Positions 19,398 through 39,491 of a stretch of 64,000 nucleotides of DNA are shown piece by piece. This DNA is from Acidocella sp. KAb 2-4 (GTDB taxonomy: Bacteria; Pseudomonadota; Alphaproteobacteria; Acetobacterales; Acetobacteraceae), in contig NZ_JAJDJU010000002.1 of assembly GCF_020567705.1 (NCBI RefSeq), positions 62,001-126,000 on the forward strand, in the 5' to 3' direction. The position numbers and the translations under genes were made by a program. Every line of letters starts with the position of its first letter. Within the stretch, counting starts at the first letter, position 1. Under the pieces are notes generated by a model. The model was not told where the DNA came from. It made no database searches and was given only the letters and a program-made list of their open reading frames with translations.

Positions 19398-19781
19398 ATG
19401 GCTGACCTGAACGCGCTCGTTGAAGAGCTGTCGAAGCTGACCGTGCTGGAGGCCGCTGAGCTCTCCAAGCTGCTCGAAGAGAAGTGGGGCGTTTCCGCCG
19501 CCGCTCCCGCCGCCGTGGCCGTTGCCATGCCGGCTGGTGGCGCCGCCCCGGCTGCCGCCGCCGAAGAGCAGACCGAGTTCACCGTGATCCTCGCCAATGC
19601 CGGCGACAAGAAGATCAACGTGATCAAGGAAATCCGCACCATCACCGGTCTGGGCCTGAAGGAGGCCAAGGATCTGGTCGAGGGCGCGCCGAAGACCGTC
19701 AAGGAGAACGCCACCAAGGATGAGGCGGCGGCGATCAAGAAGACTCTGGAAGAGCAGGGCGCGACTGTCGAAGTCAAGTAA
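19398..19781 (+). CDS. rplL: 50S ribosomal protein L7/L12
   Basis: A 127-aa acidic stalk protein that recruits translational GTPases. The N-terminal dimerisation segment ([26 protein letters not shown]), an Ala-rich hinge and the C-terminal domain with [28 protein letters not shown] are all intact. A 97-bp spacer separates it from rplJ, and a hairpin terminator follows before rpoB. Confidence 0.98.
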   Translation: MADLNALVEELSKLTVLEAAELSKLLEEKWGVSAAAPAAVAVAMPAGGAAPAAAAEEQTEFTVILANAGDKKINVIKEIRTITGLGLKEAKDLVEGAPKTVKENATKDEAAAIKKTLEEQGATVEVK

Positions 19782-19832
19782 CCCTCTTCCCCGCCGGGCC
19801 GGTTTCGGCCTTGGCGTGCAGATGGCCTAAAG

Positions 19833-19875
19833 GGCAGGCGATCACCTCCGGGCGATCGCCTGCCACCCGTTTTTG
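19833..19875 (+). terminator. Terminator or attenuator between rplL and rpoB
   Basis: GGCAGGCGATC (19833-19843) pairs perfectly with GATCGCCTGCC (19854-19864), loop 10 nt, followed shortly by five T. In E. coli the rplL-rpoB gap holds a partial terminator that lowers RNA polymerase gene expression relative to ribosomal proteins; this element is at the same place. Confidence 0.8.
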
Positions 19876-19911
19876 TGTGACTGAGCTGGATTTTTTTTCG
19901 AGGGTGATGCG

Positions 19912-28317
<8,406 letters not shown>

Positions 28318-28345
28318 GGCGGACACTCTTAAAGATGCGAGTCGG

Positions 28346-28372
28346 AACGGCGTCCTTTCGGGACGCCGTTTT
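28346..28372 (+). terminator. Terminator after rpoC
   Basis: AACGGCGTCC (28346-28355) and GGACGCCGTT (28361-28370) form a perfect 10-bp stem followed by T residues. It separates the rpoBC transcript from the rpsL group. Confidence 0.85.
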
Positions 28373-28680
28373 GATTCGGTGGATCTGCCATGAAGATTCC
28401 GCCGGTCTGCGATTTTCTGCCCTGCGGCAGCGGCAGAAACGCTTGACTTGCGGGTGGGTGGGTCCTAAGGAAAGCGCTCTCGCGGTGCCGGAGTCTTCGG
28501 GCGCGGGTCGTCTATACAATCTGGCGCGTGCGGCGCCGTCCGGAGAAGCTCTCCGAACCTAGGCCGCGTGCTGGAGGGACATTCCGTAAGGTGGGACACC
28601 GCCTTGCGGAGGTTTTTTTTATGGATGACCTGATGCTCAGGCAAAAGCGCCGCCGGGATACACACGAACCAGGATGAGAT
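28373..28680 (+). promoter_or_regulatory. rpsL leader and promoter region
   Basis: A 308-bp gene-free stretch between the rpoC terminator and rpsL. Possible promoter elements are TTGACT at 28443-28448 and a TATACAAT sequence at 28513-28520; neither has a well-placed perfect partner. Near its 3' end lies a second hairpin with a long T run (separate entry). The AGGA at 28671-28674 is the rpsL ribosome binding site. Confidence 0.5.
28584..28620 (+). terminator. Terminator-like hairpin in the rpsL leader
   Basis: CCGTAAGG (28584-28591) pairs with CCTTGCGG (28602-28609), one G-T pair included, followed after GAGG by eight T (28613-28620). An alternative inner hairpin GGTG (28590-28593) / CACC (28597-28600) overlaps it. 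Position 60 nt before rpsL suggests attenuation of the rpsL transcript. Confidence 0.7.
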
Positions 28681-29052
28681 ATGCCGACCATTAATCAGTT
28701 GATCGCCAAAGGCCGTGAGCCGGCGCCGAAGCGGAATAAGGTGCCTGCCCTTGAGGGCTGCCCCCAAAAGCGCGGCGTTTGCACCCGCGTCTACACGACC
28801 ACGCCGAAGAAGCCGAACTCGGCGCTTCGTAAGGTCGCCAAGGTGCGTCTGACCAATGGCTTCGAGGTCGTGAGCTACATCCCCGGTGAAGGGCATAACC
28901 TGCAGGAGCACTCGGTGGTGCTGATCCGCGGCGGGCGCGTGAAAGACCTTCCCGGCGTTCGTTATCATATTCTGCGCGGCGTGCTGGATACGCAGGGCCT
29001 GCCGAAGCGCCGCAAGCGCCGCTCGCTCTACGGCGCGAAGCGTCCGAAGTAA
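28681..29052 (+). CDS. rpsL: 30S ribosomal protein S12
   Basis: A 123-aa decoding-centre protein. [18 protein letters not shown] and [13 protein letters not shown] have the wild-type lysines at the positions where streptomycin resistance mutations occur. It is the first gene after the leader terminator and is followed 12 nt later by rpsG. Confidence 0.99.
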   Translation: MPTINQLIAKGREPAPKRNKVPALEGCPQKRGVCTRVYTTTPKKPNSALRKVAKVRLTNGFEVVSYIPGEGHNLQEHSVVLIRGGRVKDLPGVRYHILRGVLDTQGLPKRRKRRSLYGAKRPK

Positions 29053-29064
29053 GGGGAGATTGAG

Positions 29065-29541
29065 ATGAGCCGTCGCCGTCGCGCGATCAAGCGTGAAGTT
29101 CTGCCGGACGCCAAGTTCGGCGATGTCGTGATCAGCCGTTTCATGAACGTGCTGATGCATGACGGCAAGAAGTCTGTGGCCGAGAGCATTGTCTACGGTG
29201 CGCTGGACGTGTTGAAGAAGCGTGGCGGGGCGAATGCCGACCCGGTGCGTCTGTTCCACGAAGCGCTGGACAATGTGAAGCCGGCCATCGAGGTTCGTTC
29301 CCGTCGCGTTGGCGGTGCGACCTATCAGGTGCCCGTCGAGGTTCGCGCCGAGCGCCGCCAGGCGCTTGCCATTCGCTGGATCATCGACTCCGCGCGCAAG
29401 CGTGGTGAGCACACGATGGAAGAGCGGCTTTCGAACGAGCTGCAGGATGCGGTGAACAACCGTGGCTCTGCGGTGAAGAAGCGCGAAGATACCCATCGTA
29501 TGGCCGAAGCCAACAAGGCTTTCAGCCACTACCGGTGGTAA
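29065..29541 (+). CDS. rpsG: 30S ribosomal protein S7
   Basis: A 158-aa primary 16S rRNA-binding protein of the 30S head. [20 protein letters not shown] and [13 protein letters not shown] are canonical, and the C-terminal [13 protein letters not shown] is complete. In the usual str operon fusA would follow, but here tuf starts 45 nt later. Confidence 0.98.
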   Translation: MSRRRRAIKREVLPDAKFGDVVISRFMNVLMHDGKKSVAESIVYGALDVLKKRGGANADPVRLFHEALDNVKPAIEVRSRRVGGATYQVPVEVRAERRQALAIRWIIDSARKRGEHTMEERLSNELQDAVNNRGSAVKKREDTHRMAEANKAFSHYRW

Positions 29542-29586
29542 TCGGACTCAACGTTACTGTTTTTAGCCTGCACACGGAGCAGTTAA

Positions 29587-30774
<1,188 letters not shown>

Positions 30775-30813
30775 GACTACCGGCCCCCGTATTTGAGAAG
30801 AGCTTGAGTTAAG

Positions 30814-31122
30814 ATGGACAATCAAAACATCCGTATCCGCCTGAAGGCGTATGACCATCGCGTGCTGGACAACAGCACCAAGGACATCGTCAACACGGCG
30901 AAGCGCACGGGCGCTCAGGTGCGGGGGCCGATTCCTTTGCCGACCCATATCGAGCGGTTCACCGTGAACCGTTCGCCGCATGTCGATAAGAAGAGCCGCG
31001 AGCAGTTCGAGATCCGGACGCATCGCCGCTTGCTGGATATCGTTGACCCGACCCCGCAGACCGTGGACGCGCTGATGAAGCTCGACCTGGCCGCCGGCGT
31101 CGAAGTCGAAATTAAGATCTGA
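30814..31122 (+). CDS. rpsJ: 30S ribosomal protein S10
   Basis: A 102-aa head protein of the 30S subunit, also the NusB partner in antitermination. [53 protein letters not shown]-type blocks are complete. It opens the S10 operon, 39 nt after tuf, with no separate promoter or terminator evident. Confidence 0.99.
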   Translation: MDNQNIRIRLKAYDHRVLDNSTKDIVNTAKRTGAQVRGPIPLPTHIERFTVNRSPHVDKKSREQFEIRTHRRLLDIVDPTPQTVDALMKLDLAAGVEVEIKI

Positions 31123-31142
31123 GCTTAGGTGGTATTGGTATT

Positions 31143-31817
31143 ATGCGTACCGGTGTGATCGCAAAAAAGTTGGGGATGACCCGGCTATTCAAGGAAGACG
31201 GCACGCATGTGCCGGTCACGGTGCTGCATCTCGACGAGGTGCGGGTTGTGGCGGCGCGGACGGTTGAAACCGACGGCTATTCCGCCGTGCAGCTCGGCAT
31301 TGGCAAGGCCAAGCCGAAGAATGTGAGCAAGGCGCAGAAGGGCCACTTCGCCAAGGGCAAGGTGGAGCCGGCGCAGAAGCTGGTCGAGTTCCGCGTGGCT
31401 GACGATGCCGTGCTCGAGGCTGGTTCGATGGTGTCCGCCGCGCATTTCGCGGTCGGTCAGTTTGTCGACGTGGCCGGTGTCACCAAGGGCAAAGGCTTTG
31501 CCGGCCCGATGAAGCGCTGGAACTTCCGCGGTTTGGAAGCCTCGCACGGCGTCTCCATCAGCCACCGTTCGCATGGTTCGACCGGTAACCGCCAGGACCC
31601 CGGCAAGACCTTCAAGAACAAGAAGATGGCCGGCCATCTCGGCCAGGAGCGCGTGACCACCCTGAACCTGCAGGTGGCGGGTGTGGACGCGGAACGTAAC
31701 CTTGTCCTCGTGCATGGCGCGGTTCCCGGTTCCAAGGGCGGCTACGTGCTGGTGCGCGATGCGATCAAGAAGGCGCGGCCGGCGGATGCCGCCTATCCCG
31801 CGGCGCTGAAGGGCTAA
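31143..31817 (+). CDS. rplC: 50S ribosomal protein L3
   Basis: A 224-aa protein that initiates 50S assembly near the peptidyl transferase centre. It starts [16 protein letters not shown], and the loop reaching the active site, [32 protein letters not shown]-type sequence, is intact, including the Gln that PrmB methylates in E. coli. The ribosome binding site is weak. It lies 20 nt after rpsJ. Confidence 0.98.
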   Translation: MRTGVIAKKLGMTRLFKEDGTHVPVTVLHLDEVRVVAARTVETDGYSAVQLGIGKAKPKNVSKAQKGHFAKGKVEPAQKLVEFRVADDAVLEAGSMVSAAHFAVGQFVDVAGVTKGKGFAGPMKRWNFRGLEASHGVSISHRSHGSTGNRQDPGKTFKNKKMAGHLGQERVTTLNLQVAGVDAERNLVLVHGAVPGSKGGYVLVRDAIKKARPADAAYPAALKG

Positions 31818-31821
31818 TCCG

Positions 31822-32436
31822 ATGAAGCTGGATGTTGTAGATTTTGATGCGAAGGCCGTGGGCAGCGCCGAGCTGCCGGACGAGATCTTCGCCGTCGCGC
31901 CCCGCGTGGACATCATCGCACGCGTGATCCACTGGCAGCTGGCAAAGCGCCGCGCCGGCACGCACAAGGTGAAGGGCATGGGCGAGGTTTCGGGCACCAC
32001 CCGCAAGCCGTACAAGCAGAAGGGCACGGGTAATGCCCGTCAGGGCTCGCTGCGTGCGCCGCAGTTCCGTACCGGCGGCGTGGTGCATGGCCCGGTGGTG
32101 CGTGACCATGGCTATTCGCTGAACAAGAAGGTGCGCCGTCTAGGCCTGGTTTCCGCGCTGTCGCAGAAGGCGGCGGAGGGCAAGCTGGTGATCCTGGATG
32201 CCGTTGGCGGGGTCGAGAAGACCAAGGACGTGGCGTCCCGCGTGAAGAACTTTGGCTGGCGCTCGGCGTTGATCGTCGATGCCGCGGTGGAGGAGAAGTT
32301 CCTCCGCGCCAGCCGTAACGTGCGCGGCCTCGATGTGCTGCCCGTCATTGGTGCGAATGTCTATGACATCATGCAGCATGACGTGCTGGTGCTGACCAAG
32401 GCCGGCATCGAGGGGTTGAAGGAGCGCCTGGCATGA
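31822..32436 (+). CDS. rplD: 50S ribosomal protein L4
   Basis: A 204-aa protein with an extended loop in the exit tunnel; in Gammaproteobacteria it represses the S10 operon. The tunnel loop region [21 protein letters not shown] is visible. Its stop overlaps the rplW ATG by 4 nt (ATGA). Confidence 0.98.
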   Translation: MKLDVVDFDAKAVGSAELPDEIFAVAPRVDIIARVIHWQLAKRRAGTHKVKGMGEVSGTTRKPYKQKGTGNARQGSLRAPQFRTGGVVHGPVVRDHGYSLNKKVRRLGLVSALSQKAAEGKLVILDAVGGVEKTKDVASRVKNFGWRSALIVDAAVEEKFLRASRNVRGLDVLPVIGANVYDIMQHDVLVLTKAGIEGLKERLA

Positions 32437-32744
32437 GCACCGTAAAGATTTCCCAGGAGCGTATGTACGAGATCGTGCGCGCTCCGCACATCACCGAGAA
32501 GGCGACCTTGCTCTCCGAAAAGAACCAGTTCGTGTTCAAGGTGGCGAGCGACGCGACGAAGCCTGAGATCAAGGCGGCGATCGAAGGTCTGTTCAAGGTT
32601 AAGGTTGCCGGCGTGAACACGCTGGTCACGAAGGGCAAGACCAAGCGCTTCCGTGGTCGTCCGGGTGTGCGTTCCGACGTCAAGAAGGCGTTCGTGACGC
32701 TCGCCGAGGGCGAGAGCATCGATTTCACCACCGGTCTGGCGTGA
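32433..32744 (+). CDS. rplW: 50S ribosomal protein L23
   Basis: A 103-aa protein at the tunnel exit, docking site for trigger factor and [27 protein letters not shown] and the loop [22 protein letters not shown] are canonical. The start overlaps rplD by 4 nt, indicating coupled translation. Confidence 0.98.
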   Translation: MSTVKISQERMYEIVRAPHITEKATLLSEKNQFVFKVASDATKPEIKAAIEGLFKVKVAGVNTLVTKGKTKRFRGRPGVRSDVKKAFVTLAEGESIDFTTGLA

Positions 32745-32754
32745 GGCGCGGATT

Positions 32755-33588
<834 letters not shown>

Positions 33589-33591
33589 TCG

Positions 33592-33870
33592 ATGTCACGT
33601 TCTGTTTGGAAAGGTCCGTTCGTGGACGGATACCTCCTTGGCAAGGCGGAGGCGTCTCGCGCCTCCGGCCGCAACGAGATCATCAAGATCTGGTCCCGGC
33701 GCTCCACGATTCTCCCGCAATTCGTCGGTCTGACCTTCGGCGTTTACAACGGCCGGAAGTTCCTGCCGGTGCAGGTGAACGAGAACATGGTCGGCCACAA
33801 ATTTGGTGAATTCTCGCCGACGCGCACCTTCCCGGGGCATGCGGCGGACAAGAAAGCGAAGCGGGGCTAA
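33592..33870 (+). CDS. rpsS: 30S ribosomal protein S19
   Basis: A 92-aa head protein contacting the A-site region and the B1a bridge. It starts [20 protein letters not shown] and contains [21 protein letters not shown] and [17 protein letters not shown], all canonical. It is followed after 1 nt by rplV. Confidence 0.99.
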   Translation: MSRSVWKGPFVDGYLLGKAEASRASGRNEIIKIWSRRSTILPQFVGLTFGVYNGRKFLPVQVNENMVGHKFGEFSPTRTFPGHAADKKAKRG

Positions 33871-33871
33871 G

Positions 33872-34315
33872 ATGAGCAAACCGAAAGCCGAGCGCGGCCT
33901 GGCCGACAATCAGGCGGAGGCCATTGCGCGCAACATTCGCGTGAGCCCGCGCAAGCTGAACCTGGTTGCCGGGTCCATCCGCAACCTGCCCGTGCAGCGT
34001 GCCCTGGCCGATCTCACCTTCTCCAAGCGCCGCATCGCCAAGCAGGTGAAGAAGGCTCTGGAGAGCGCGATCGCCAATGCCGAGAACAACCACCAGCTCG
34101 ACGTGGACAAGCTGTTCGTGAAGCTGGCCGAGGTTGGCCGCGGCATCGTCATGCGCCGCTTCCATGCGCGTGGCCGTGGCCGTTCGGCCACCGTTGAGAA
34201 GTGGTTCAGCCATCTGAAGATCGTTGTTGAGGAGCGTGAGCCGGAGCAGAAGCCGGCGCGTGACGCGCGTCCGGGCTTTGGTAAGTCCGCGAAGTCTGCC
34301 GGGGAGGCTGCGTAA
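33872..34315 (+). CDS. rplV: 50S ribosomal protein L22
   Basis: A 147-aa protein lining the exit tunnel. The core [20 protein letters not shown] and the tunnel hairpin region [18 protein letters not shown] are typical. Compared with E. coli (110 aa) it has a short N-terminal extension and a charged C-terminal tail rich in Glu, Arg and Ala, a frequent alphaproteobacterial trait. The ATG at 33872 is chosen as the frame upstream lies inside rpsS and is not L22-like. Confidence 0.97.
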   Translation: MSKPKAERGLADNQAEAIARNIRVSPRKLNLVAGSIRNLPVQRALADLTFSKRRIAKQVKKALESAIANAENNHQLDVDKLFVKLAEVGRGIVMRRFHARGRGRSATVEKWFSHLKIVVEEREPEQKPARDARPGFGKSAKSAGEAA

Positions 34316-34316
34316 T

Positions 34317-34994
34317 ATGGGTCACAAGATTAATCCGATCGGCCTGCGCCTCGGCATTACCCGCACCTGGGACAGCCGCTGGTATGCCGATAAGGACTAC
34401 GCCAAGCTGCTGCATGACGACATCAAGCTGCGCAATCATCTGCGCGGCAAGCTGTCGCAGGCCGGTGTATCGCGCGTCGTCATCGAGCGCCCGGCCAAGA
34501 AGCCGCGCGTGACCATCTATGCCGCCCGCCCTGGTGTGGTGATCGGCAAGAAGGGCCAGGATATCGACAGCCTGCGCAAGGAGCTGTCGGCGATGGCGAA
34601 GGCCGATGTGGCCCTCAACATCATGGAAATCCGCAAGCCGGAAATCGACGCCACGCTGGTGGCCGAGAACATCGCCCAGCAGCTGGAGCGCCGCGTGGCG
34701 TTCCGCCGTGCGATGAAGCGCGCCGTGCAATCCGCGATGCGTCTGGGCGCCCAGGGCATCAAGATCACCTGCTCCGGCCGCCTCGGCGGCGCCGAGATCG
34801 CCCGCGTTGAGTGGTATCGCGAGGGCCGCGTGCCCCTGCACACGCTGCGCGCCGATCTCGATTACGGTGTCGGCACCGCGAAGACCACCTATGGCACCTG
34901 CGGTGTGAAGGTTTGGATTTTCAAGGGCGAGATCCTGGTTCAGGACCCGTTCGCGCAGGATAAGCGCGCGGCCGAGCAGGCCCCGCAGCGCTAA
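34317..34994 (+). CDS. rpsC: 30S ribosomal protein S3
   Basis: A 225-aa protein at the mRNA entry channel. It begins [20 protein letters not shown]; the KH domain carries [13 protein letters not shown], and the C-terminal part has [24 protein letters not shown]. The ATG at 34317 lies 1 nt after the rplV stop; the upstream open frame is a shadow of rplV. Confidence 0.98.
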   Translation: MGHKINPIGLRLGITRTWDSRWYADKDYAKLLHDDIKLRNHLRGKLSQAGVSRVVIERPAKKPRVTIYAARPGVVIGKKGQDIDSLRKELSAMAKADVALNIMEIRKPEIDATLVAENIAQQLERRVAFRRAMKRAVQSAMRLGAQGIKITCSGRLGGAEIARVEWYREGRVPLHTLRADLDYGVGTAKTTYGTCGVKVWIFKGEILVQDPFAQDKRAAEQAPQR

Positions 34995-35008
34995 GGAATT
35001 TTTAAGCC

Positions 35009-35425
35009 ATGATGTCTCCAAAGCGTACCAAGTTCCGCAAGGCGCATAAGGGCCGCATCCACGGCAACGCCAAGGGCAACACGCAGCTGAATTTCGGCGC
35101 GTTCGGCCTGAAGGCGCTGGAGCCGGAGCGGATCACCGCGCGTCAGATCGAGTCCGCCCGCCGCGCCATCACCCGCTGCATGAAGCGTGCTGGCCGCGTG
35201 TGGATCCGCATTTTCCCGGATCTGCCGGTCTCCACCAAGCCAGCCGAAGTGCGTATGGGCTCCGGTAAGGGCAGCCCGGAATACTGGGTGGCCCGCGTGC
35301 AGCCCGGCCGTATCATGTTCGAGATCGACGGTGTGGCCGAGCCGCTGGCCCGTGAAGCGCTGGCCCTGGGTGCGGCCAAGCTGCCGATCCGCACTAAGTT
35401 TGTCACCCGTATCGGGGAGGCCTAA
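35009..35425 (+). CDS. rplP: 50S ribosomal protein L16
   Basis: A 138-aa protein positioning A-site tRNA. It begins [19 protein letters not shown], where the second Met replaces the usual Leu, so the first ATG is the start. [19 protein letters not shown]-type sequence follows. It is 14 nt after rpsC. Confidence 0.98.
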   Translation: MMSPKRTKFRKAHKGRIHGNAKGNTQLNFGAFGLKALEPERITARQIESARRAITRCMKRAGRVWIRIFPDLPVSTKPAEVRMGSGKGSPEYWVARVQPGRIMFEIDGVAEPLAREALALGAAKLPIRTKFVTRIGEA

Positions 35426-35428
35426 GAG

Positions 35429-35635
35429 ATGACCGCTGCTAGTGACATCCGGGCGAAGACCCCGGACGAGCTGAAGAGCCTGTTGCTCGATCTGCGCAAG
35501 GAGCAGTTCAACCTGCGTTTCCAGCGCGCCACCGGCCAGCAGGAAAACACCAGCCGCGTGCGTGCGGTGCGTCGCGACATCGCGCGGGTGAAGACGGTTC
35601 TGGCTGAGCGCGCGCGTTCGGCTGTGAAGGGTTAA
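35429..35635 (+). CDS. rpmC: 50S ribosomal protein L29
   Basis: A 68-aa helical protein at the tunnel exit. The pattern [28 protein letters not shown] followed by [19 protein letters not shown] is characteristic. It lies 3 nt after rplP and 9 nt before rpsQ. Confidence 0.97.
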   Translation: MTAASDIRAKTPDELKSLLLDLRKEQFNLRFQRATGQQENTSRVRAVRRDIARVKTVLAERARSAVKG

Positions 35636-35644
35636 GAGGGTACC

Positions 35645-35908
35645 ATGCCGAAACGTGTTCTGACCGGGCGTGTCGTGAGCGACAAGATGGACAAGACGAT
35701 TACCGTGCTTGTCGAGCGTCGCATCATGCACCCGCTGTACAAGAAGTTTATCCGCCGCTCCAAGAAATATGCGGCGCATGACGAGGGCAATCTGTGCGTC
35801 GAAGGTGATGTGGTTCGCATTGAGGAATGCGCGCCGATCAGCAAGCGCAAGACCTGGGTTGTGACGGAGCGCAACGGCGCCGCCATCACCGACCAGCAGG
35901 CCGGCTGA
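35645..35908 (+). CDS. rpsQ: 30S ribosomal protein S17
   Basis: An 87-aa primary-binding OB-fold protein of the 30S body. It begins [21 protein letters not shown] and contains [23 protein letters not shown] and the [11 protein letters not shown] motif, all canonical. Confidence 0.98.
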   Translation: MPKRVLTGRVVSDKMDKTITVLVERRIMHPLYKKFIRRSKKYAAHDEGNLCVEGDVVRIEECAPISKRKTWVVTERNGAAITDQQAG

Positions 35909-35920
35909 GGGGGCTGAAGC

Positions 35921-36289
35921 ATGATTATCGTAGAATCCAACCTCGACGTTGCCGACAACTCTGGCGCGCGCCGCGTGCAGTGCATCAAGGTGCTCGGCGG
36001 CTCCAAGCGCAAGACCGCGTCGGTGGGCGATGTTATTGTCGTCTCCATTAAGGACGCCATTCCCCGCGGCAAGGTGAAGAAGGGTGACGTGCACCAGGCC
36101 GTGGTCGTGCGCACCGCCTTCCCGGTGCGCCGCGCCGATGGCTCCGCGATCCGCTTCGACCGCAACGCCGCCGTGCTCATCAATAAGCAGATGGAGCCGA
36201 TCGGCACCCGTATCTTCGGGCCAGTGGTGCGTGAGCTGCGTGCGAAGAAGTTCATGAAGATCATCTCGCTGGCACCGGAGGTGCTGTAA
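35921..36289 (+). CDS. rplN: 50S ribosomal protein L14
   Basis: A 122-aa protein at the subunit interface, site of RsfS binding in other bacteria. [21 protein letters not shown] and [24 protein letters not shown] are canonical. It opens the spc group in the classic order; no terminator separates it from the S10 genes. rplX starts 1 nt later. Confidence 0.99.
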   Translation: MIIVESNLDVADNSGARRVQCIKVLGGSKRKTASVGDVIVVSIKDAIPRGKVKKGDVHQAVVVRTAFPVRRADGSAIRFDRNAAVLINKQMEPIGTRIFGPVVRELRAKKFMKIISLAPEVL

Positions 36290-36290
36290 C

Positions 36291-36611
36291 ATGGCCGCTC
36301 GTATCAAAAAGGGCGATAAGGTGCAGGTGATTTCCGGCGCCTCCAAGGGGGCTCGCGGCGAAGTGCTGCGTGTGATCCCGTCCGAAAATCGCGCCGTTGT
36401 GCAGGGCGTGGCTGTGGCCAAGCACCACACCAAGCCGACCCGCATGGGCGAGCCCGGAGGCATCATCGAGCGTGAAGCCGCTGTGGATCTGTCGAATCTG
36501 GCGCTGATCGACCCCGCCACGGACAAGCCGACCAAGGTTGGCTTCCGCGTGCTGGACGATGGCCGCAAAGTGCGTGTGGCTCGCAAGAGCGGCACCGCGA
36601 TTGATGGCTGA
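36291..36611 (+). CDS. rplX: 50S ribosomal protein L24
   Basis: A 106-aa assembly-initiator protein with an N-terminal KOW motif ([23 protein letters not shown]). [17 protein letters not shown] and [18 protein letters not shown] are canonical. It is followed 10 nt later by rplE. Confidence 0.98.
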   Translation: MAARIKKGDKVQVISGASKGARGEVLRVIPSENRAVVQGVAVAKHHTKPTRMGEPGGIIEREAAVDLSNLALIDPATDKPTKVGFRVLDDGRKVRVARKSGTAIDG

Positions 36612-36621
36612 GGAGGCCGTA

Positions 36622-37182
36622 ATGAGCGAAGTGAAAGAGCTGCCGCGCCTGCAGAAGCACTACCGCGAGGTGGTCCGTGCGCAGCTGCAGCAGGAGTTCG
36701 GGTATAAGAATCCGTTCGAGGTTCCGACCCTGCAGAAGATCGTGATCAACATGGGCGTTGGCGAAGCCGCCGGTGACCAGAAGAAGCTGGACGCCGCGCT
36801 GGCCGAGCTGACCCTGATTTCGGGCCAGAAGCCGGTGAAGACCCTGGCCAAGAAGGCGATCGCGGGCTTCAAGATCCGCGCTGGCCTGCCGATCGGCTGC
36901 AAGGTGACGCTGCGCCGCGAGCGCATGTACGAGTTCCTGGACCGCCTGGTTACCATCGCGCTGCCGCGCGTGCGTGACTTCCGTGGCATGCCGGGCAATA
37001 AGGGCTTCGATGGCCGCGGCAATTTCGCCATGGGCCTGAAGGAGCAGATCATTTTCCCTGAGATCGTGTATGACAAAGTCGACGCGGTCCGCGGCATGGA
37101 CATCATCTTCGTCACCAGCGCGAAGACCGATGCCGAGGCCAAGGCGCTGCTCAAGGGTTTCAACTTGCCGTTCCAGAAGTGA
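36622..37182 (+). CDS. rplE: 50S ribosomal protein L5
   Basis: A 186-aa protein binding 5S rRNA and contacting P-site t[42 protein letters not shown] and [31 protein letters not shown]-type blocks are intact. The ATG at 36622 has a GGAGG ribosome binding site just upstream; the longer open frame overlaps rplX and is not L5-like. Confidence 0.98.
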   Translation: MSEVKELPRLQKHYREVVRAQLQQEFGYKNPFEVPTLQKIVINMGVGEAAGDQKKLDAALAELTLISGQKPVKTLAKKAIAGFKIRAGLPIGCKVTLRRERMYEFLDRLVTIALPRVRDFRGMPGNKGFDGRGNFAMGLKEQIIFPEIVYDKVDAVRGMDIIFVTSAKTDAEAKALLKGFNLPFQK

Positions 37183-37213
37183 GCGGCATCGCGAAAAATT
37201 TTGTTGGAAAACG

Positions 37214-37229
37214 GCCGGTAGTGACCGGC
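37214..37229 (+). promoter_or_regulatory. Short perfect hairpin between rplE and rpsN
   Basis: GCCGGT (37214-37219) pairs with ACCGGC (37224-37229) around a 4-nt loop, with no T run after it. It occupies the only sizeable gap (69 nt) in the S10-spc stretch up to rplO, so a regulatory or RNA-processing role is possible. There is no direct evidence. Confidence 0.4.
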
Positions 37230-37251
37230 AGGTTCCGGAGGGTATCAGAAG

Positions 37252-37557
37252 ATGGCTAAGACATCGCAGGTCAACCGAAACGGCAAGCGTGAGCGCATGG
37301 CTGCCCGTGATCAGGCGAAACGCGCGGCGCTGAAAGCGACGATCATGGATCGTTCGCTGCCGGTGGAGGACCGCTTTGAGGCGAGCCTCAAGCTCGCGCA
37401 GTTGCCGCGCAACGGCGCGAAGGTTCGCGTGCGTCTGCGCTGCGAGCTGACGGGCCGCGCCCGCGGCAATTATCGTAAGTTCAAGCTTTGCCGCGTCGCG
37501 TTCCGCGATCTGGCCAGCACCGGGCAGATCCCCGGTGTCGTTAAGGCCAGCTGGTAA
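37252..37557 (+). CDS. rpsN: 30S ribosomal protein S14 (zinc-independent form)
   Basis: A 101-aa head protein. It is the long form without the CxxC zinc pairs, ending LPGV-type sequence IPGVVKASW after the conserved [21 protein letters not shown]. It lies 69 nt after rplE. Confidence 0.97.
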   Translation: MAKTSQVNRNGKRERMAARDQAKRAALKATIMDRSLPVEDRFEASLKLAQLPRNGAKVRVRLRCELTGRARGNYRKFKLCRVAFRDLASTGQIPGVVKASW

Positions 37558-37576
37558 GGAAAGGGCGGTTTAAACA

Positions 37577-37975
37577 ATGTCGATGTCCGATCCTTTGGGC
37601 GATATGCTCACCCGAATCCGCAACGCGCAGCACGCTCGTCAGACGTCTTGCGTTGCCCCGGCCTCCAACCTGCGCGCCAACGTGCTGGACGTGCTCAAGC
37701 GCGAGGGCTTCATCCGCGGTTTCTCCCGCGAGGAAGTGCGCCCCGGCATTGCGCAGTTGCGCATTGAGCTGAAGTACAATGACGGTCAGCCCGTCATCAA
37801 GGAGATCAGCCGCGTGTCCCGTCCGGGCCGCCGCGTCTACTCCAAGATCAAGGAGCTGCCGCGCGTGTATAATGGTCTGGGTGTGTCCATCCTCTCCACG
37901 CCGCGCGGCGTGATGAGCGATGCCGAAGCCCGCGCCGCCAATGTCGGCGGCGAAGTTCTCTGCCGCGTGTTCTAA
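37577..37975 (+). CDS. rpsH: 30S ribosomal protein S8
   Basis: A 132-aa primary 16S rRNA-binding protein and, in E. coli, the repressor of the spc operon. It begins [20 protein letters not shown] and ends with the conserved [31 protein letters not shown] region. The MSMSDPLGD start is common in Alphaproteobacteria; an ATG two codons later is also possible. Confidence 0.97.
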   Translation: MSMSDPLGDMLTRIRNAQHARQTSCVAPASNLRANVLDVLKREGFIRGFSREEVRPGIAQLRIELKYNDGQPVIKEISRVSRPGRRVYSKIKELPRVYNGLGVSILSTPRGVMSDAEARAANVGGEVLCRVF

Positions 37976-37989
37976 GGGAGGGAGCAGAT

Positions 37990-38523
37990 ATGTCGCGCGT
38001 AGGCAAATATCCCGTTGAGATCCCCGCTGGCGTCACCGTGGCGCTTGCCGGCAACGTGCTCACCGCCAAGGGCAAGCTGGGTGAACTGGCTCTGACCCTG
38101 ACCGACCTGGTCGAGACCAAGGTCGAGGGCAACAAGGTGTCCGTAGAGCCCAAGACCAAGGCGGCTCAGGCCCGCATGATGTGGGGCACCACCCGCGCCA
38201 ATATCGCCAACATGGTGAAAGGCGTGTCGCAGGGCTACTCCAAGACGCTGGAGATCACCGGCACTGGTTACCGCGCCGCGGTGCAGGGCAGCAATCTGGT
38301 GGTCAATCTCGGCTTCTCTCACGACGTGGTGTACCCCATCCCGGCCGGGATCAAGGTGACCTGCGAGAAGCCGACCTCGATCAAGGTCGAGGGCGTCGAT
38401 AAGCGCCAGGTTGGCCAGGTTTGCGCCGAGCTGCGCAGCCACCGTCCGCCCGAGCCGTATAAGGGCAAGGGTGTCAAGTTTGAAGGCGAAGCGATCCGCC
38501 GGAAAGAGGGTAAGAAGAAATAA
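37990..38523 (+). CDS. rplF: 50S ribosomal protein L6
   Basis: A 177-aa protein near the factor-binding site. [40 protein letters not shown] and the C-terminal [19 protein letters not shown] are canonical. Its stop shares one base with the rplR start (TAATG). Confidence 0.98.
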   Translation: MSRVGKYPVEIPAGVTVALAGNVLTAKGKLGELALTLTDLVETKVEGNKVSVEPKTKAAQARMMWGTTRANIANMVKGVSQGYSKTLEITGTGYRAAVQGSNLVVNLGFSHDVVYPIPAGIKVTCEKPTSIKVEGVDKRQVGQVCAELRSHRPPEPYKGKGVKFEGEAIRRKEGKKK

Positions 38524-38885
38524 TGTCGAGCAATCTGGAACTGCAGGCGCGCCGCCGGGCCCGCCTTCGCTATCAGCTCCGGCAGAAGTCCGGCGGGCGT
38601 CCGCGCCTGTCGGTGTTCCGCTCCGGCAAGCACATCTATGCCCAGATCATCGACGACGCGCAGGGCCGCACCCTCGCCGCCGCCTCGACCCTGGACAAGG
38701 AGCTGAAGGCTTCGCTGCGCACCGGCGCCGACAAGGATGCCGCGACCGCCGTGGGCAAGCTGATCGCCGAGCGCTGCAAGGCGGCGGGCGTCGTCTCCGT
38801 GGTGTTCGACCGCGGGTCTTATCTGTATCATGGCCGGGTGAAAGCCCTGGCAGAGGCGGCCCGCGAGGGCGGCCTCGACTTCTAA
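38523..38885 (+). CDS. rplR: 50S ribosomal protein L18
   Basis: A 120-aa 5S rRNA-binding protein. [32 protein letters not shown] and [26 protein letters not shown] are canonical. It overlaps the rplF stop by 1 nt. Confidence 0.98.
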   Translation: MSSNLELQARRRARLRYQLRQKSGGRPRLSVFRSGKHIYAQIIDDAQGRTLAAASTLDKELKASLRTGADKDAATAVGKLIAERCKAAGVVSVVFDRGSYLYHGRVKALAEAAREGGLDF

Positions 38886-38897
38886 GAGGGTTTGCAC

Positions 38898-39491
38898 ATG
38901 GCACGTGAAGCACGCGAAGGCGGCAGCGGCGGCAGGAATCGCGAGCGTGATCGCGATCGTGAGCGCGAGGCTGGTGACGAGTTCGTCGACAAGCTGGTGA
39001 CGATCAACCGCGTCGCCAAGGTTGTGAAGGGCGGTCGCCGGTTTGCGTTTGCCGCGCTGGTGGTCGTGGGCGACCAGAAGGGCCGCGTCGGCTACGGCGC
39101 CGGTAAGGCCCGCGAGGTTCCCGAGGCGATCCGCAAAGCGACCGAGCGCGCGAAGAAGACCATGATCCGGGTGCCGATGAAGGAAGGCCGCACGCTGCAC
39201 CATGATGTGCGCGGCATCTTCGGCGCCGGTGATGTGGTCATCCGCTCCGCTCCGGCTGGTACCGGCATCATCGCCGGCGGCCCGCTGCGCGCGGTGTTCG
39301 AGACCCTGGGCATTGGCGACGTGGTCGCGAAGTCGCTGGGCAGCCGCAACCCGCACAACATGGTGAAGGCCACGTTCGCGGCGCTGCAGAATGTCACCAG
39401 CCCGCGCCAAGTGGCGAGCCGCCGCGGCAAGAAGGTGGCTGAGCTGTACGGCACGGCTGAGAAGCCGGCGCAGGAGGTGGCTGATGTCTGA
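38898..39491 (+). CDS. rpsE: 30S ribosomal protein S5
   Basis: A 197-aa fidelity and mRNA-helicase protein of the 30S subunit. After a charged Gly/Arg-rich N-terminal extension, the core shows [27 protein letters not shown] and [17 protein letters not shown]. The ATG at 38898 with AGAGG 8 nt upstream is preferred to an in-frame TTG two codons earlier. Its end overlaps rpmD by 8 nt. Confidence 0.97.
   Translation: MAREAREGGSGGRNRERDRDREREAGDEFVDKLVTINRVAKVVKGGRRFAFAALVVVGDQKGRVGYGAGKAREVPEAIRKATERAKKTMIRVPMKEGRTLHHDVRGIFGAGDVVIRSAPAGTGIIAGGPLRAVFETLGIGDVVAKSLGSRNPHNMVKATFAALQNVTSPRQVASRRGKKVAELYGTAEKPAQEVADV

Noticed and set aside
28621-28677. An 18-codon frame directly after the T run in the rpsL leader, as a possible leader peptide
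   Set aside because: The ATG follows eight T with no ribosome binding site, and the peptide has no regulatory codon run.
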